Assembly: GCA_013152945.1 (NCBI GenBank)
Contig: JAADFL010000161.1
Span: 1 to 49,435, forward strand
Direction: 5' to 3'
DNA length: 49,435 nt
From: Deltaproteobacteria bacterium
GTDB taxonomy: Bacteria; Myxococcota_A; JAADFL01
A model generated the notes under the pieces. It worked only from the letters and a program-made list of their open reading frames with translations. It did no database searches and was not told the origin of the DNA. Positions 8,777 through 17,586 of this stretch are shown here, piece after piece. Position 1 is the first letter of the stretch. Each line of letters opens with the position of its first letter. Both the position numbers and the translations under genes were made by a program.

Positions 8777-10201
8777 TCACCATTCGCCGGTTTCGAGGTA
8801 CTCATTGATTGATGCTGCGGCATTTCTTCCCGCTCCCATGGCCAGGATAACCGTTGCCGCGCCTGTCACAATGTCTCCGCCTGCAAATACTCCGCGTTTA
8901 GATGTACGGCCGGTCGCTTCATCGGCCAGGATGTTTCCCCACTTGCTCACCTTCAGGTCCGGTGTCGTCTGGGGCACAAGAGGATTCGGACTGTTGCCGA
9001 TGGCTATTACAACCGTATTAACAGCCATCTCGAACTCCGAGCCTTGTATTGGGATCGGCCTTCTCCTGCCCGATGCATCGGGTTCACCCAGTTCCATCTT
9101 AATGCATTCCAGGCCCGTTACCCATCCTTTTTCGTTACCAATTACTCTTTTCGGATTGGTCAGGAGGTGAAAATCAACTCCCTCTTCCTCTGCATGGTGC
9201 ACCTCTTCTGCTCTTGCAGGCATCTCGTTTCTGCTCCTGCGGTAGACCAGCATCACCTTTTCGGCCCCCAGCCTCAATGCAGTCCTTGCCGAGTCCATGG
9301 CGACATTCCCGCCTCCGACTACGGCGACACAACCGCCACGGGGAATCGGAGTGTCATAGTTAGGAAAGTCATATGCTTTCATCAGGTTCGACCTGGTAAG
9401 ATATTCATTGGCCGAAAAGACGCCAATAAAATTTTCTCCGGGGATGTGCAGGAACAGAGGCAGTCCGGCACCGGTCCCGAGAAACACCGCGTCAAAATCT
9501 TCCAAGAGTTCATCCAAGGTGTCTGTTTTGCCTATTACATAGTTGTAATGTATCTGAACCCCCATGTTTTCGGCGTTCTTCACCTCGGCCCCTACAATGG
9601 CCTTGGGCAACCTGAATTCCGGGATTCCATATGAAAGGACGCCGCCGGGTTTGTGGAGGGCTTCGAAAATCTCGACATGGTGTCCTGCCCTTGCACAATC
9701 AATGGCAACAGTCAAGCCGGCAGGCCCGGCACCAACGACAGCCACCTTCTTGCCTGTGGCGGGTTTTATATCCGGCAGCTCCACCTGGCCGCTGGCCCGT
9801 TCCCAGTCCGCGCAGAACCTCTCGAGCCTGCCTATTGCCAATGGATCACTTTTTTTGCCAAGGAGGCACTTGGCCTCACATTGTGTCTCCTGTGGACATA
9901 CCCTGCCACATATAGCCGGCAACATGTTGGTTTCTTTTATTTTCCTCACTGCTCCCCTGAAATCGCCCTCAGCCACAAGGTTTACAAATGACGGAATGTC
10001 TATGCCCACGGGACAACCCTCCATGCAGGTGGGTTTCTTACACTCGAGACACCTGCTGGCCTCCAGCATGGCGGTCTCGGGTGAATAACCGTAAGGGACT
10101 TCCTTGAAATTCCGCGCCCTTTCTCCCGGATCCTGTTCGGGCATGGGTTGGCGGGGCATTTTCATCCGTTCTGCTTTTGAAGGTCTCTCTTTTTCGCTCA
10201 T
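8777..10201 (-). CDS. nfnB: NfnB/SudA-like, GltD-type NADPH oxidoreductase subunit
   Basis: Encodes 474 residues. N-terminal Cys clusters for two 4Fe-4S centres (CLECKKPTCMEGCP and CGRVCPQETQCEAKC) are followed by two Rossmann motifs, VAVVGAGPAGLT for FAD and VAVVGGGNVAMD for NADPH. The length matches the homotetrameric-type glutamate synthase small subunit family, which includes NfnB. Its neighbour, 61 bp upstream in the same operon, is the FNR-like NfnA. No glutamate synthase large subunit is present, so NfnAB (NADH-dependent reduced ferredoxin:NADP+ oxidoreductase, electron bifurcating) is the better call than GltD. ATG 10201 is preceded by TGAGGT. An alternative is the sulfide dehydrogenase SudAB, which is the same protein pair under an older name. 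Confidence 0.9.
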   Translation of the reverse strand: MSEKERPSKAERMKMPRQPMPEQDPGERARNFKEVPYGYSPETAMLEASRCLECKKPTCMEGCPVGIDIPSFVNLVAEGDFRGAVRKIKETNMLPAICGRVCPQETQCEAKCLLGKKSDPLAIGRLERFCADWERASGQVELPDIKPATGKKVAVVGAGPAGLTVAIDCARAGHHVEIFEALHKPGGVLSYGIPEFRLPKAIVGAEVKNAENMGVQIHYNYVIGKTDTLDELLEDFDAVFLGTGAGLPLFLHIPGENFIGVFSANEYLTRSNLMKAYDFPNYDTPIPRGGCVAVVGGGNVAMDSARTALRLGAEKVMLVYRRSRNEMPARAEEVHHAEEEGVDFHLLTNPKRVIGNEKGWVTGLECIKMELGEPDASGRRRPIPIQGSEFEMAVNTVVIAIGNSPNPLVPQTTPDLKVSKWGNILADEATGRTSKRGVFAGGDIVTGAATVILAMGAGRNAAASINEYLETGEW

Positions 10202-10262
10202 ATGTACCTCACGTCACGGTTCGACATTAACAGGGCCGGACTCGTTAACCAATTTGATTGTG

Positions 10263-11105
10263 TCAAGCAGGAATTTCATGATTTGAACGCCATATTTCCA
10301 TTGCCTGATTTTCCTGCTCCTTGTAAGCTTGCAGCCTCTGCATCAGTAATTCAAAATCCACCTTGTGGGCATCGAATTCAGGCCCGTCGACACAAACAAA
10401 TTTCGTTTCTCCACCCACGGATACCCTGCAACAACCACACATTCCTGTTCCGTCTACCATTATTGAATTCAGGCTCACCAATGTCTTGATGCCATAGGGC
10501 AAAGTCGTCTTGGCAACAAACTTCATCATGATTGGCGGACCTATGGCCATTACGAAATCTACTTTATTATCCAGCTCCTTTATCCATTCATCCAGTACAT
10601 TGGTTACAAGCCCCTTGGTTCCGTAACTGCCGTCGTCGGTGCAGATCCTTACCTCGTGGCTTACCCTGCGCATCTGCTCTTCCATGATGAAAAGATCTTT
10701 TGTCCTGGCACCAAGAACCGTAAGAACCCGGTTGCCGGCATTCTTTAGAGCTTGTGCTATGGGATAGAGCGGAGCAATCCCGATTCCGCCACCAACACAA
10801 ATCGTAGTACCGAAGTTATCGATGTGAGTCGGCTTTCCGAGCGGACCCGCAATGTCCTGGATCGAATCTCCTTCTTTTAACGCTGAAAGCGCTGCCGTGG
10901 TCTTGCCCACCACCTGGAAAACCAAGGTTATCGTGCCCTGCCCGGGATCTGCGCCGGCAATTGTCAGGGGTATCCTCTCGCCTGTTTCGTTGATTCGCAA
11001 AACCACGAACTGGCCGGCCTTCCTCTTCCGGGCGATTTTCGGTGCAATCACCTCGAAATGGAAAACATCCGGTCCTATCTTGCTGGCCTTGACAATCTCG
11101 TGCAT
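10263..11105 (-). CDS. nfnA: NfnA/SudB-like FAD/NAD- and 2Fe-2S-binding subunit
   Basis: Encodes 280 residues of the ferredoxin-NADP reductase / dihydroorotate dehydrogenase electron-transfer subunit fold. The FAD part contains ERIPLTIA, the NAD-binding part CVGGGIGIAPLYP, and the 2Fe-2S loop near the C-terminus is D-G-T-G-M-C-G-C-C with a distal Cys in KFVCVDG. Start ATG 11105 (MHEIVKA) is chosen over ATG 11126 because homology begins there and GGAG lies a few bases upstream. It is first in the nfnA-nfnB operon. The pair couples NADH and reduced ferredoxin to NADPH formation, which points to ferredoxin-based anaerobic metabolism. Confidence 0.9.
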   Translation of the reverse strand: MHEIVKASKIGPDVFHFEVIAPKIARKRKAGQFVVLRINETGERIPLTIAGADPGQGTITLVFQVVGKTTAALSALKEGDSIQDIAGPLGKPTHIDNFGTTICVGGGIGIAPLYPIAQALKNAGNRVLTVLGARTKDLFIMEEQMRRVSHEVRICTDDGSYGTKGLVTNVLDEWIKELDNKVDFVMAIGPPIMMKFVAKTTLPYGIKTLVSLNSIMVDGTGMCGCCRVSVGGETKFVCVDGPEFDAHKVDFELLMQRLQAYKEQENQAMEIWRSNHEIPA

Positions 11106-11165
11106 TTCTCCAACTCCTTGCCCCATACACCGTCTTGAGAGCGCGTGGTAAAAAATCCGACAAGT

Positions 11166-11194
11166 TTGGTACCAAAGGCATGGCCTGCTGTCAA
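11166..11194 (-). promoter_or_regulatory. Candidate promoter of nfnAB
   Basis: On the minus strand TTGACA (11194-11189), a 17-base spacer and TACCAA (11171-11166), about 60 bases upstream of the nfnA start. The -35 box is perfect and the -10 box poor. Confidence 0.35.
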
Positions 11195-11308
11195 GGTTGA
11201 AGCACGATTATTACATGTTATTTGTGTAAAAAACAATCATGGTTGAACCGTGGCTCGAAATCGTACATTGTTTATCAACGGTTGGCTCAACGCCGGAGGA
11301 GAGTTTGC

Positions 11309-11731
11309 ATGATATCAAAATTGCTGGAATTCGAGATACAATCGCAGGGATTCACCGACATCATCGACGTTACCGGAAAAGTGCGCCGAACTTTACAGCA
11401 GGAAGGTTTAAAGGAAGGCACGGTCACAATTTTCACTCCGGGTGCCACTGCCTCCGTAACAACGATCGAATATGAAAGCGGCGCTGTATCCGACCTCAAG
11501 TCTGCCATTGAAAGAATGGCTCCTGAAAACATCAATTATAAACATGACGCCCGCTGGGGTGACGGTAACGGCTTTTCCCATGTTCGGGCTGCAATCATAG
11601 GTCCTTCCCTATGTGTACCCGTCGAAAATGGGAATCTTGTACTTGGAACCTGGCAACAGATAGTTGTCATCGACCATGACAACCGTCCACGCAATCGCAG
11701 GGTGGTGATTCACCTTCTTGGAACAGGGTAG
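11309..11731 (+). CDS. yjbQ: YjbQ family (UPF0047) protein
   Basis: Encodes 140 residues, the usual size for this family. Recognisable blocks are the T-P-G-A-T-A-S-V-T-T strand, the NYKHD-ARWGDGNG-SHVRA metal-site region and the C-terminal LGTWQQIVVIDHDNRPRNR. YjbQ proteins are trimeric metal-binding enzymes annotated as secondary thiamine-phosphate synthases; the true substrate is unsettled. Start ATG 11309 has GGAGGA at 11295-11300; the frame continues upstream to 11222 without support. It is divergent from nfnAB and may be co-transcribed with rnd, 33 bp downstream. Confidence 0.9.
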   Translation: MISKLLEFEIQSQGFTDIIDVTGKVRRTLQQEGLKEGTVTIFTPGATASVTTIEYESGAVSDLKSAIERMAPENINYKHDARWGDGNGFSHVRAAIIGPSLCVPVENGNLVLGTWQQIVVIDHDNRPRNRRVVIHLLGTG

Positions 11732-11764
11732 ACCGGCAACCCTTATTCGTCATATATAGTCAAC

Positions 11765-12940
11765 ATGGAAGATCTTCGTAAACGGCCGGTGCATATCATC
11801 ACTGACAAAAGGGGAATGGATTCCGCGTACAAAGCATTGCAGGATCAAGATCGCCTGGCCGTGGACACCGAGGCCAATTCCTTCTTCGCTTACATGGAAA
11901 AAATATGTGTGGTTCAGGTCTCCACCCCGGCAAAGGACTGGATTTTCGACATGATTGCATTGGACACGCTGGAACCAATCGATGAATTGCTCACTTCGAA
12001 AAAGATACTGAAGATCCTGCATGGCGCGGACTATGATATAGTGAGCCTGAAACGGGATTTCGACATAGGCATTTCCCCGGTGTTCGATACCGTGATTGCT
12101 TGCAGGCTTCTTGGAATCGAAAATTTCGGCCTTTCCGACCTTGCCATGAAGTTTGCCGGCGTCGAGCTTTCAAAGGAAATGCAACGAATAGATTGGTCCA
12201 AGAGACCTTTTACCACGGGCCAGGTGGAATACCTACGGAATGATTCCAGGTTATTGTTCAAAATATCCGAAGAACTGGAAACCATGCTCGGCAATGCCGG
12301 CCTACTGGAAGAGGCTGATATCGAGTTCAGGCGCCTCGAAGCAAGAGAGTGGAGTAAGAAAGAATTTGATCCGGATGGATGGGCATGTATTCGTGGCGCC
12401 ATTGAGCTTGCCCATGACAAAAAATCGATATTGAGGGAGTTGCACATTCTACGAAACGACCTTGCAAGGCAATTCGATTTTCCACCCCGGAAACTTCTCC
12501 CTGATCGCCTGTTGCTGAAATTGGCTGAAAAGAAACCAACCTCGGGCAGGGCCCTTGCCGCCGTGAAAGGGATCCCCGGCTTCTTGAGAAAGAAATCAAG
12601 CAAGGAGTTCATTGGAGCAATAAGAAGAGGCTTGTTGAACGATGATCTCGAGAAAGTGCGCCATGTCAAGCAGAGAGCTTCATGGGGGAATGTAAGGCTT
12701 GAAAATGATGCCCGTGCAAGAGCTTCGAGACTGAAAGATTGGAGAAAGCAAGCCTGCTCAAAGACAGGCCGCACAACAATTGCAATTCTTCCGAATCCTG
12801 TTCTGGTGGAACTTGCAAAAAATCCGCCATCCACCATGAATGAGCTTTCAGGATTCCCCGGACTGGGCAAATCCAGGTTCAAGACTTTCGGAAAAGAAAT
12901 CCTGGAAGTCCTCCTTGAGCGTCCCCGGAAGAAAAAATAA
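11765..12940 (+). CDS. rnd: Ribonuclease D (DEDDy exonuclease with HRDC domains)
   Basis: Encodes 391 residues. The 3'-5' exonuclease domain has Exo I VDTE (D34, E36), Exo II HGADYDIVSL and Exo III YLRND (the Tyr of the DEDDy class). Two HRDC-type helical regions follow, at about 205-285 and 310-385, the standard RNase D layout. It trims 3' ends of tRNA precursors and other stable RNAs. Start ATG 11765 lacks a strong ribosome-binding site but is the first in-frame ATG and fits the family. Confidence 0.92.
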   Translation: MEDLRKRPVHIITDKRGMDSAYKALQDQDRLAVDTEANSFFAYMEKICVVQVSTPAKDWIFDMIALDTLEPIDELLTSKKILKILHGADYDIVSLKRDFDIGISPVFDTVIACRLLGIENFGLSDLAMKFAGVELSKEMQRIDWSKRPFTTGQVEYLRNDSRLLFKISEELETMLGNAGLLEEADIEFRRLEAREWSKKEFDPDGWACIRGAIELAHDKKSILRELHILRNDLARQFDFPPRKLLPDRLLLKLAEKKPTSGRALAAVKGIPGFLRKKSSKEFIGAIRRGLLNDDLEKVRHVKQRASWGNVRLENDARARASRLKDWRKQACSKTGRTTIAILPNPVLVELAKNPPSTMNELSGFPGLGKSRFKTFGKEILEVLLERPRKKK

Positions 12941-13052
12941 TGTTTATGACTTTGAAAAAAGTCTTGAAGGGCTTCATGGCATAGTACGTTTTGATCTTAT
13001 TAACAGCCTCTCTAATTTAAATTAAAATTATATCATCCATGGCTCATGCTCC

Positions 13053-13072
13053 GACTTCTTACGAAGCCGTCA
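13053..13072 (-). repeat. Short dispersed motif TGACGGCTTCGTAAGAAGTC
   Basis: A 20-base intergenic motif, read on the minus strand, with related copies at 37964-37983 and 45423-45442 on the plus strand. Its role is unknown. Confidence 0.4.
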
Positions 13073-13122
13073 ATGATAATAATAACTTTAGAGCATTTTG
13101 TGACAAAGCTGCTTTATAAGAC

Positions 13123-13151
13123 TTGCAGCATGAATTGTTATTGGATAGTTT
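13123..13151 (+). promoter_or_regulatory. Weak candidate promoter of the Cys-rich lipoprotein gene
   Basis: TTGCAG at 13123-13128, 17-base spacer, TAGTTT at 13146-13151, about 70 bases upstream of ATG 13221. The rest of the 280-base gap after rnd shows only the dispersed motif at 13053 and the AT-rich palindrome TAATTTAAATTA near 13012. Confidence 0.3.
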
Positions 13152-13220
13152 TCGTCTCATGTTTTGGCTGGAATCTCGGCAGGTATGTAGCAAGGCTTGA
13201 ATATGAAAAGGAGGGCTTAA

Positions 13221-14129
13221 ATGAAAAGCAAGGCGTTGTCGGTAATCGGTAGTATTTTCCTGTTCATGCTGTCGGCATGTACAGGAACCTCCAGGCCGGT
13301 CGAAAGTTGTGACGAGTGTCAAAAAAACATGAACGGGCGGGCCGATGAGTACTGTGTTCAGGGAGAGGGGACACAACTCTATTGTGCAAATCCCTGTGTC
13401 ACCCACCTGGATTGTACTGCATCTCAATGGTGCGTGCCGTTACCCGACCAGGGAACTCCCTGGGACGATCACGTTGGCAGGATACGTTTCGTATGCATGC
13501 CTGATTCTTTTTATTATGGAAAGAGCAAGGTCAGGCTGGTATCGGACTGCCAGTTCTGTGACCAGAATGAGACCTGTCTTCAGGATTCGAATGACAATCG
13601 AACCTATTGTTCCGAGGGATGCTCCTCCGACTCGGATTGTCTCTCGCTCTGCTGTGCAGAGACACAACAGGGAAACCATTACTGTGCACCGTACAATTAC
13701 TGCAAGTCTGTTGACGAGATCGACGATTGCAGTAATTGCCAGGGGGGAACGGTCTGCGTGAAACCGGAGGCGGACAGCAGCAACCTGATGTGCACCACAA
13801 AATGTAGCTCCAGTGATGAATGTCCTTTTGGCCACCTGTGCCTGCCCTTCAACGATGCTTCCAAGTCGGACGGCTCGTACGAATGGGTCTGCATGCCGTC
13901 AAAGTATTACGAGAGCAAGGGCAAATCCAGGCGCATGGGAGGTGACTGTACCACCGATACTTACAAGTGCGGTACCAACGAAAATTGTCTTTATGACGAT
14001 TCCCAGGACCCGTACATCTATTTCTGCTCGGATGAGTGCACCAACAGTGCGGATTGCGTCACAGGTTGCTGCACGAATGCAGGCGGTCAAAAGGACTACT
14101 GTGCTCCTGTCGACTATTGCAAGAAATAG
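13221..14129 (+). CDS. Cys-rich lipoprotein with an internally duplicated module
   Basis: Encodes 302 residues. AGGAGGG sits just before ATG 13221. The signal peptide ends in the lipobox LSAC (Cys20), so the protein should be lipid-anchored. The rest is two related halves of about 135 residues, each with many Cys pairs. Both halves contain the patterns CVP/CLP, a Met-Pro-x-x-(F/K)-Y-Y-x-x-K segment, a CSxxCSSDSDC- or CTNSADC-like stretch and a closing YCAPxxYCK. Such modules fold through disulfides. It resembles the N-terminal parts of the larger Cys-rich proteins in this window. No enzymatic motif is visible and I cannot assign a function. Confidence 0.8.
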   Translation: MKSKALSVIGSIFLFMLSACTGTSRPVESCDECQKNMNGRADEYCVQGEGTQLYCANPCVTHLDCTASQWCVPLPDQGTPWDDHVGRIRFVCMPDSFYYGKSKVRLVSDCQFCDQNETCLQDSNDNRTYCSEGCSSDSDCLSLCCAETQQGNHYCAPYNYCKSVDEIDDCSNCQGGTVCVKPEADSSNLMCTTKCSSSDECPFGHLCLPFNDASKSDGSYEWVCMPSKYYESKGKSRRMGGDCTTDTYKCGTNENCLYDDSQDPYIYFCSDECTNSADCVTGCCTNAGGQKDYCAPVDYCKK

Positions 14130-14342
14130 CTGTCAGCCGCTAGCGGAAGTCCCGGGTGTTCACCGGTTCCAAATTCAACCTGTTGCAATTCAAAGAGGCC
14201 GTAATGTAACGTTGAAGTTCATAGAAAAGATCAATAAGACATCCGGAAGATACAAAGACAGCATATCATCCGCAATTTCAGCCTCTTGAGTCCTTCGTGC
14301 CAACTACCACATTATTTACCAAGCGCCTTGATGCGCAATAGA

Positions 14343-14372
14343 TTGACTGAATGGGCATTAAAAATGGATAAT
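14343..14372 (+). promoter_or_regulatory. Candidate sigma-70-type promoter of the ASH-repeat lipoprotein gene
   Basis: TTGACT at 14343-14348, 18-base spacer, GATAAT at 14367-14372, about 74 bases upstream of ATG 14446. The rest of the 316-base gap 14130-14445 shows no gene or repeat I can support. Confidence 0.45.
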
Positions 14373-14445
14373 GTTTAATCATGAAAAACTATACACTCAA
14401 AGACACGAACCAGGTAAGGATACAAGCAGAGGATCGGAGGATCGA

Positions 14446-17400
14446 ATGTCGCTGAAAAATCAAACATTGCTGAAAAAGATATCCGGCAAAAGGATTTTCA
14501 TGGCTGTTGCAGTTACGGTGCTGCTTTCTTTTATTTTAATAGTGTCCGGGTTGAGCTGCGGGAGCGACACTGTTTCATCCGGAAACAAGGTCTGTCATAG
14601 CGACGACGACTGCGATCAATGGGAGACTTGTGATGGCGGCGTCTGCACATTGAAGGAGCCGTCATGCAACAATGACAGGGACTGTGATCCCTGGGAAATG
14701 TGTCTGAAAGGCAAGTGCATCCTTAAACAGGTCACGGAAGAAGAAGCTGACGCCGAGGCTGATGCAGGTGATGCGGAACAGAGCGAGGCAGAGGAACTCG
14801 TTCCTCCTGAAATCGACGTGGAGCCGAGCAAGGTGGATTTCGGCGCTGCAAGAATCGGATCCCCTGTTACCAGGGATATTTGGATACACAACCGGGGTCA
14901 GGAAATTCTGCATGTTCATTCCATCGAGTTAGAGCAGTCGGGCGGAAACACCTTCGAACTTTCCTATGCAGGAGACCTGCCGTTTCTCGTCAAGCCCATG
15001 GAACCCAGAAAAGTGACAATAACGTACACCCAGGATGACGGGATTCCGGATCAAGGTACATTGCTCATAGCAAGTGATGATCCGGATCCTGATGATGCAT
15101 TGCTTACAGTGCCTCTTTATTCCAGTTATAAGGGCAGCAGTGATCTGGCGGTAGTATTCGATCCTCTGTCGAACGAGCCCGGCGTTCAAAAATTGGACAT
15201 GGGTGAAATCCCTGTAGGAACCGGCACGACTACAGTCATCTATCTGAAGAACATCGGCACGGGCAATTCAGTGCTGTCCATCGACGAACTGGGGATTAGC
15301 CCTCCCACTGCCACTGACTTTTCCGTCAAAGCCACACCCTTGATTCCGGCCTTGCTGTACCCGTTCCAGTCTACTTGTGAAAAGGCGGGTGATTCAGACA
15401 CGGACACGGATACGGATACCGATACGGATACTGATACAGATACTGATACTGATACTGATACTGATACGGATACGGATACGGATACGGATACCGATTCAGG
15501 CACTGATAGTGACACGGGTACTGGTGAAAATAGTTATTGCATCAACAAGTTTGGAAGCGACTACACCTGCACTGATGGTTTGTGTACCGATAAGGATGGA
15601 AACGTGCCTGACCTGGTTAAGGTCGAGATAACATTTCACCCGACAACCGAAGGTGTTTTGCAAGCCTTGCTTGTAATCGGCAACAACAGTGATGCAAGTA
15701 ACGGGGAAACACTGCTTATACCGGTTTCGGGCACAGGCGTGGTCGGCGATCTGTCCGCAGCTCCCAATCCATTGGATTTCGGCATGAAATATACCGGCTC
15801 CACATACAAAGCAGATGTAACAGTTACAAATGCAGGAGGAGATACATTACATATTTCAGCCGTTAAGATGGAGGACGGTGCCAAGAATTTTACTTTTACT
15901 CTCGATAGTTCCCTGCCCATAGTGCTCGAACCATCCAAATATACCGTAATCCACGTGAGCTATTCTCCTGTAAATCCGAGCTTAAGCACAGACAAGATAA
16001 TTGTCGCCAGCGATGCGCCCAGCACTCCAAATTACGAGATCCGGCTTGTAGGCACTGCAATTGATCCACCCATCTTGCAAATCACACCCGGCGCCTTGAA
16101 TTTCGGTTCGGTCCAAGTCGGAGATAGGAAGCAAATGGACCTGAATTTACGAAACATCGGCGGAGATGATCTCTCTTTTTCAGGACTTTCACTTGCATCC
16201 GGCAACAAGTGTTTCTCGTTCACTCCAAATGTGCTTCCAGTACTTACTCCGGGAAAAGCAGCCATGTTGTACGTGGTCTGCGAACCAACCGGCACCGGTA
16301 AGCTCGAAGATCAGTTGGTTATACAAAGTAATGACGCCAGAAATCCTGTCATCAAGGTTAATCTCGATGCCACCGGCAACCAACCCAAACTCTCGGTCAC
16401 GCCGTGGCCTGTGCTGGATTTCCAGGATCTTTACTTCCTTGACATATCTTCCACAAAGACGGTGCACGCCACCAATCAGGGTTTCGGCCCACTGGTAATC
16501 AAGGATATCAACCTTTCAGAAGGAAGCAGCTCGGACTTCACAATGGGTAACGTAAAACTCAACGGCAAAGTTACCAGCCTTCCGGTAACCCTGAATGATT
16601 CGAACTCGGAAATCACTTTCAACGTAACCTATGATCCTGATTCCATAGGCCAGGATACCGGGGCGATTGAATTTCTCAGCAATGTGTTCGGCCAGGAAAG
16701 ATCTTACCTGGGCCTTTCCGGAGTTGGCAGAGATTGTCTTCCCGGAAGCACGGATCTCGATCCCAATGTTCCGGGGTGCGAAACCAAGTGCATTGCCGGA
16801 GCCGAGACCAAGTGCGACAACAAGGACGAAAACTGTGACGGCAAAGTGGACGAAGGATTGTCCAGGCCTTGTTCGGCAAGGTGTGGAGATGGGCTCGAAT
16901 ATTGCAGTCACGGGTCGTATGCAAATTGTGATGCACCGGTGGAATTGCCTGATTTCTATGAGCGACACGAATTCCAGGACGTCATTTACGATGACAACGA
17001 CACGTGCGAGCATGCTACTTTCCTCGGGACCAGCCCGACGAACGTAAATCTCATGGCGACACTGGATACCGATTCTGATGTCGACTATTACGTTTTTTAC
17101 GGCCGGGACGAGTGCAGCATCGTAGATTCCAAGCAACAACTTGTAGACGTGTTTTTACGTGAACTGCCGGATGACTATGATCTCTTCTTGTACAAGGGAT
17201 TAGACAACTGTAAGAGCGACACACCTATACCCAACAACCAGGGTAACACCGGATCATCAACCAATCCCGGGCAAAATGACGAAGAGGTCAAGTACTACGA
17301 GGCCTTTCCAGACCCTTGGACAGGAGGATGGACCGGCGGATGTCCTGATCCATGGGTACAAGACAATGATTCCGATTATTATTACCTTAAAGTCAAGAGG

Positions 17401-17475
17401 GCTTCCACTGGAAAATCCAAGTGTTTGCAGGAGTACAAGCTTGATATCGTTTGGGGCCTGTCACAAACGAACTGA
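14446..17475 (+). CDS. Large lipoprotein with choice-of-anchor-D (ASH) repeats, Asp-Thr tract and MopE-like motif
   Basis: Encodes 1009 residues. ATG 14446 has CGGAGG at 14435-14440; the frame is open from 14371 without support. The signal peptide ends near SGLSCGS, a probable though imperfect lipobox. Next come short Cys-rich repeats (CDQWETCDGGVC, CDPWEMCLKGKC), an Ala/Glu/Asp stretch, and several ASH/choice-of-anchor-D beta domains recognised by repeated 'D-F-G ... V/T-G ... V/I-N/T-G-G/T' patterns. The Asp-Thr tract interrupts one of these domains. Near residue 790 lies CDNKDENCDGKVDEG, the putative metal-binding motif of MopE-type proteins. The C-terminal 200 residues resemble a pre-peptidase-like beta domain (DDYDLFLYKG). 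Probably a cell-surface structural or binding protein; no enzyme activity is seen. Confidence 0.85.
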   Translation: MSLKNQTLLKKISGKRIFMAVAVTVLLSFILIVSGLSCGSDTVSSGNKVCHSDDDCDQWETCDGGVCTLKEPSCNNDRDCDPWEMCLKGKCILKQVTEEEADAEADAGDAEQSEAEELVPPEIDVEPSKVDFGAARIGSPVTRDIWIHNRGQEILHVHSIELEQSGGNTFELSYAGDLPFLVKPMEPRKVTITYTQDDGIPDQGTLLIASDDPDPDDALLTVPLYSSYKGSSDLAVVFDPLSNEPGVQKLDMGEIPVGTGTTTVIYLKNIGTGNSVLSIDELGISPPTATDFSVKATPLIPALLYPFQSTCEKAGDSDTDTDTDTDTDTDTDTDTDTDTDTDTDTDTDTDSGTDSDTGTGENSYCINKFGSDYTCTDGLCTDKDGNVPDLVKVEITFHPTTEGVLQALLVIGNNSDASNGETLLIPVSGTGVVGDLSAAPNPLDFGMKYTGSTYKADVTVTNAGGDTLHISAVKMEDGAKNFTFTLDSSLPIVLEPSKYTVIHVSYSPVNPSLSTDKIIVASDAPSTPNYEIRLVGTAIDPPILQITPGALNFGSVQVGDRKQMDLNLRNIGGDDLSFSGLSLASGNKCFSFTPNVLPVLTPGKAAMLYVVCEPTGTGKLEDQLVIQSNDARNPVIKVNLDATGNQPKLSVTPWPVLDFQDLYFLDISSTKTVHATNQGFGPLVIKDINLSEGSSSDFTMGNVKLNGKVTSLPVTLNDSNSEITFNVTYDPDSIGQDTGAIEFLSNVFGQERSYLGLSGVGRDCLPGSTDLDPNVPGCETKCIAGAETKCDNKDENCDGKVDEGLSRPCSARCGDGLEYCSHGSYANCDAPVELPDFYERHEFQDVIYDDNDTCEHATFLGTSPTNVNLMATLDTDSDVDYYVFYGRDECSIVDSKQQLVDVFLRELPDDYDLFLYKGLDNCKSDTPIPNNQGNTGSSTNPGQNDEEVKYYEAFPDPWTGGWTGGCPDPWVQDNDSDYYYLKVKRASTGKSKCLQEYKLDIVWGLSQTN
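15391..15525 (+). repeat. Asp-Thr codon tract (GATACG/GATACT type)
   Basis: Near-perfect hexamer array coding (Asp-Thr)n inside the ASH-repeat lipoprotein, mostly GAT ACG, GAT ACT and GAT ACC. A slippage-prone flexible acidic linker. Confidence 0.9.
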
Positions 17476-17586
17476 CAGCGGAACCATATAATCTTTCCCG
17501 GTTGAAAGCAGGTGTTGTCCCCTGGAACGAACAGCATGTTTGCCGGGATGTCTGCAGCAACTCCGCCACCCACCGGCCGAAAGGTA

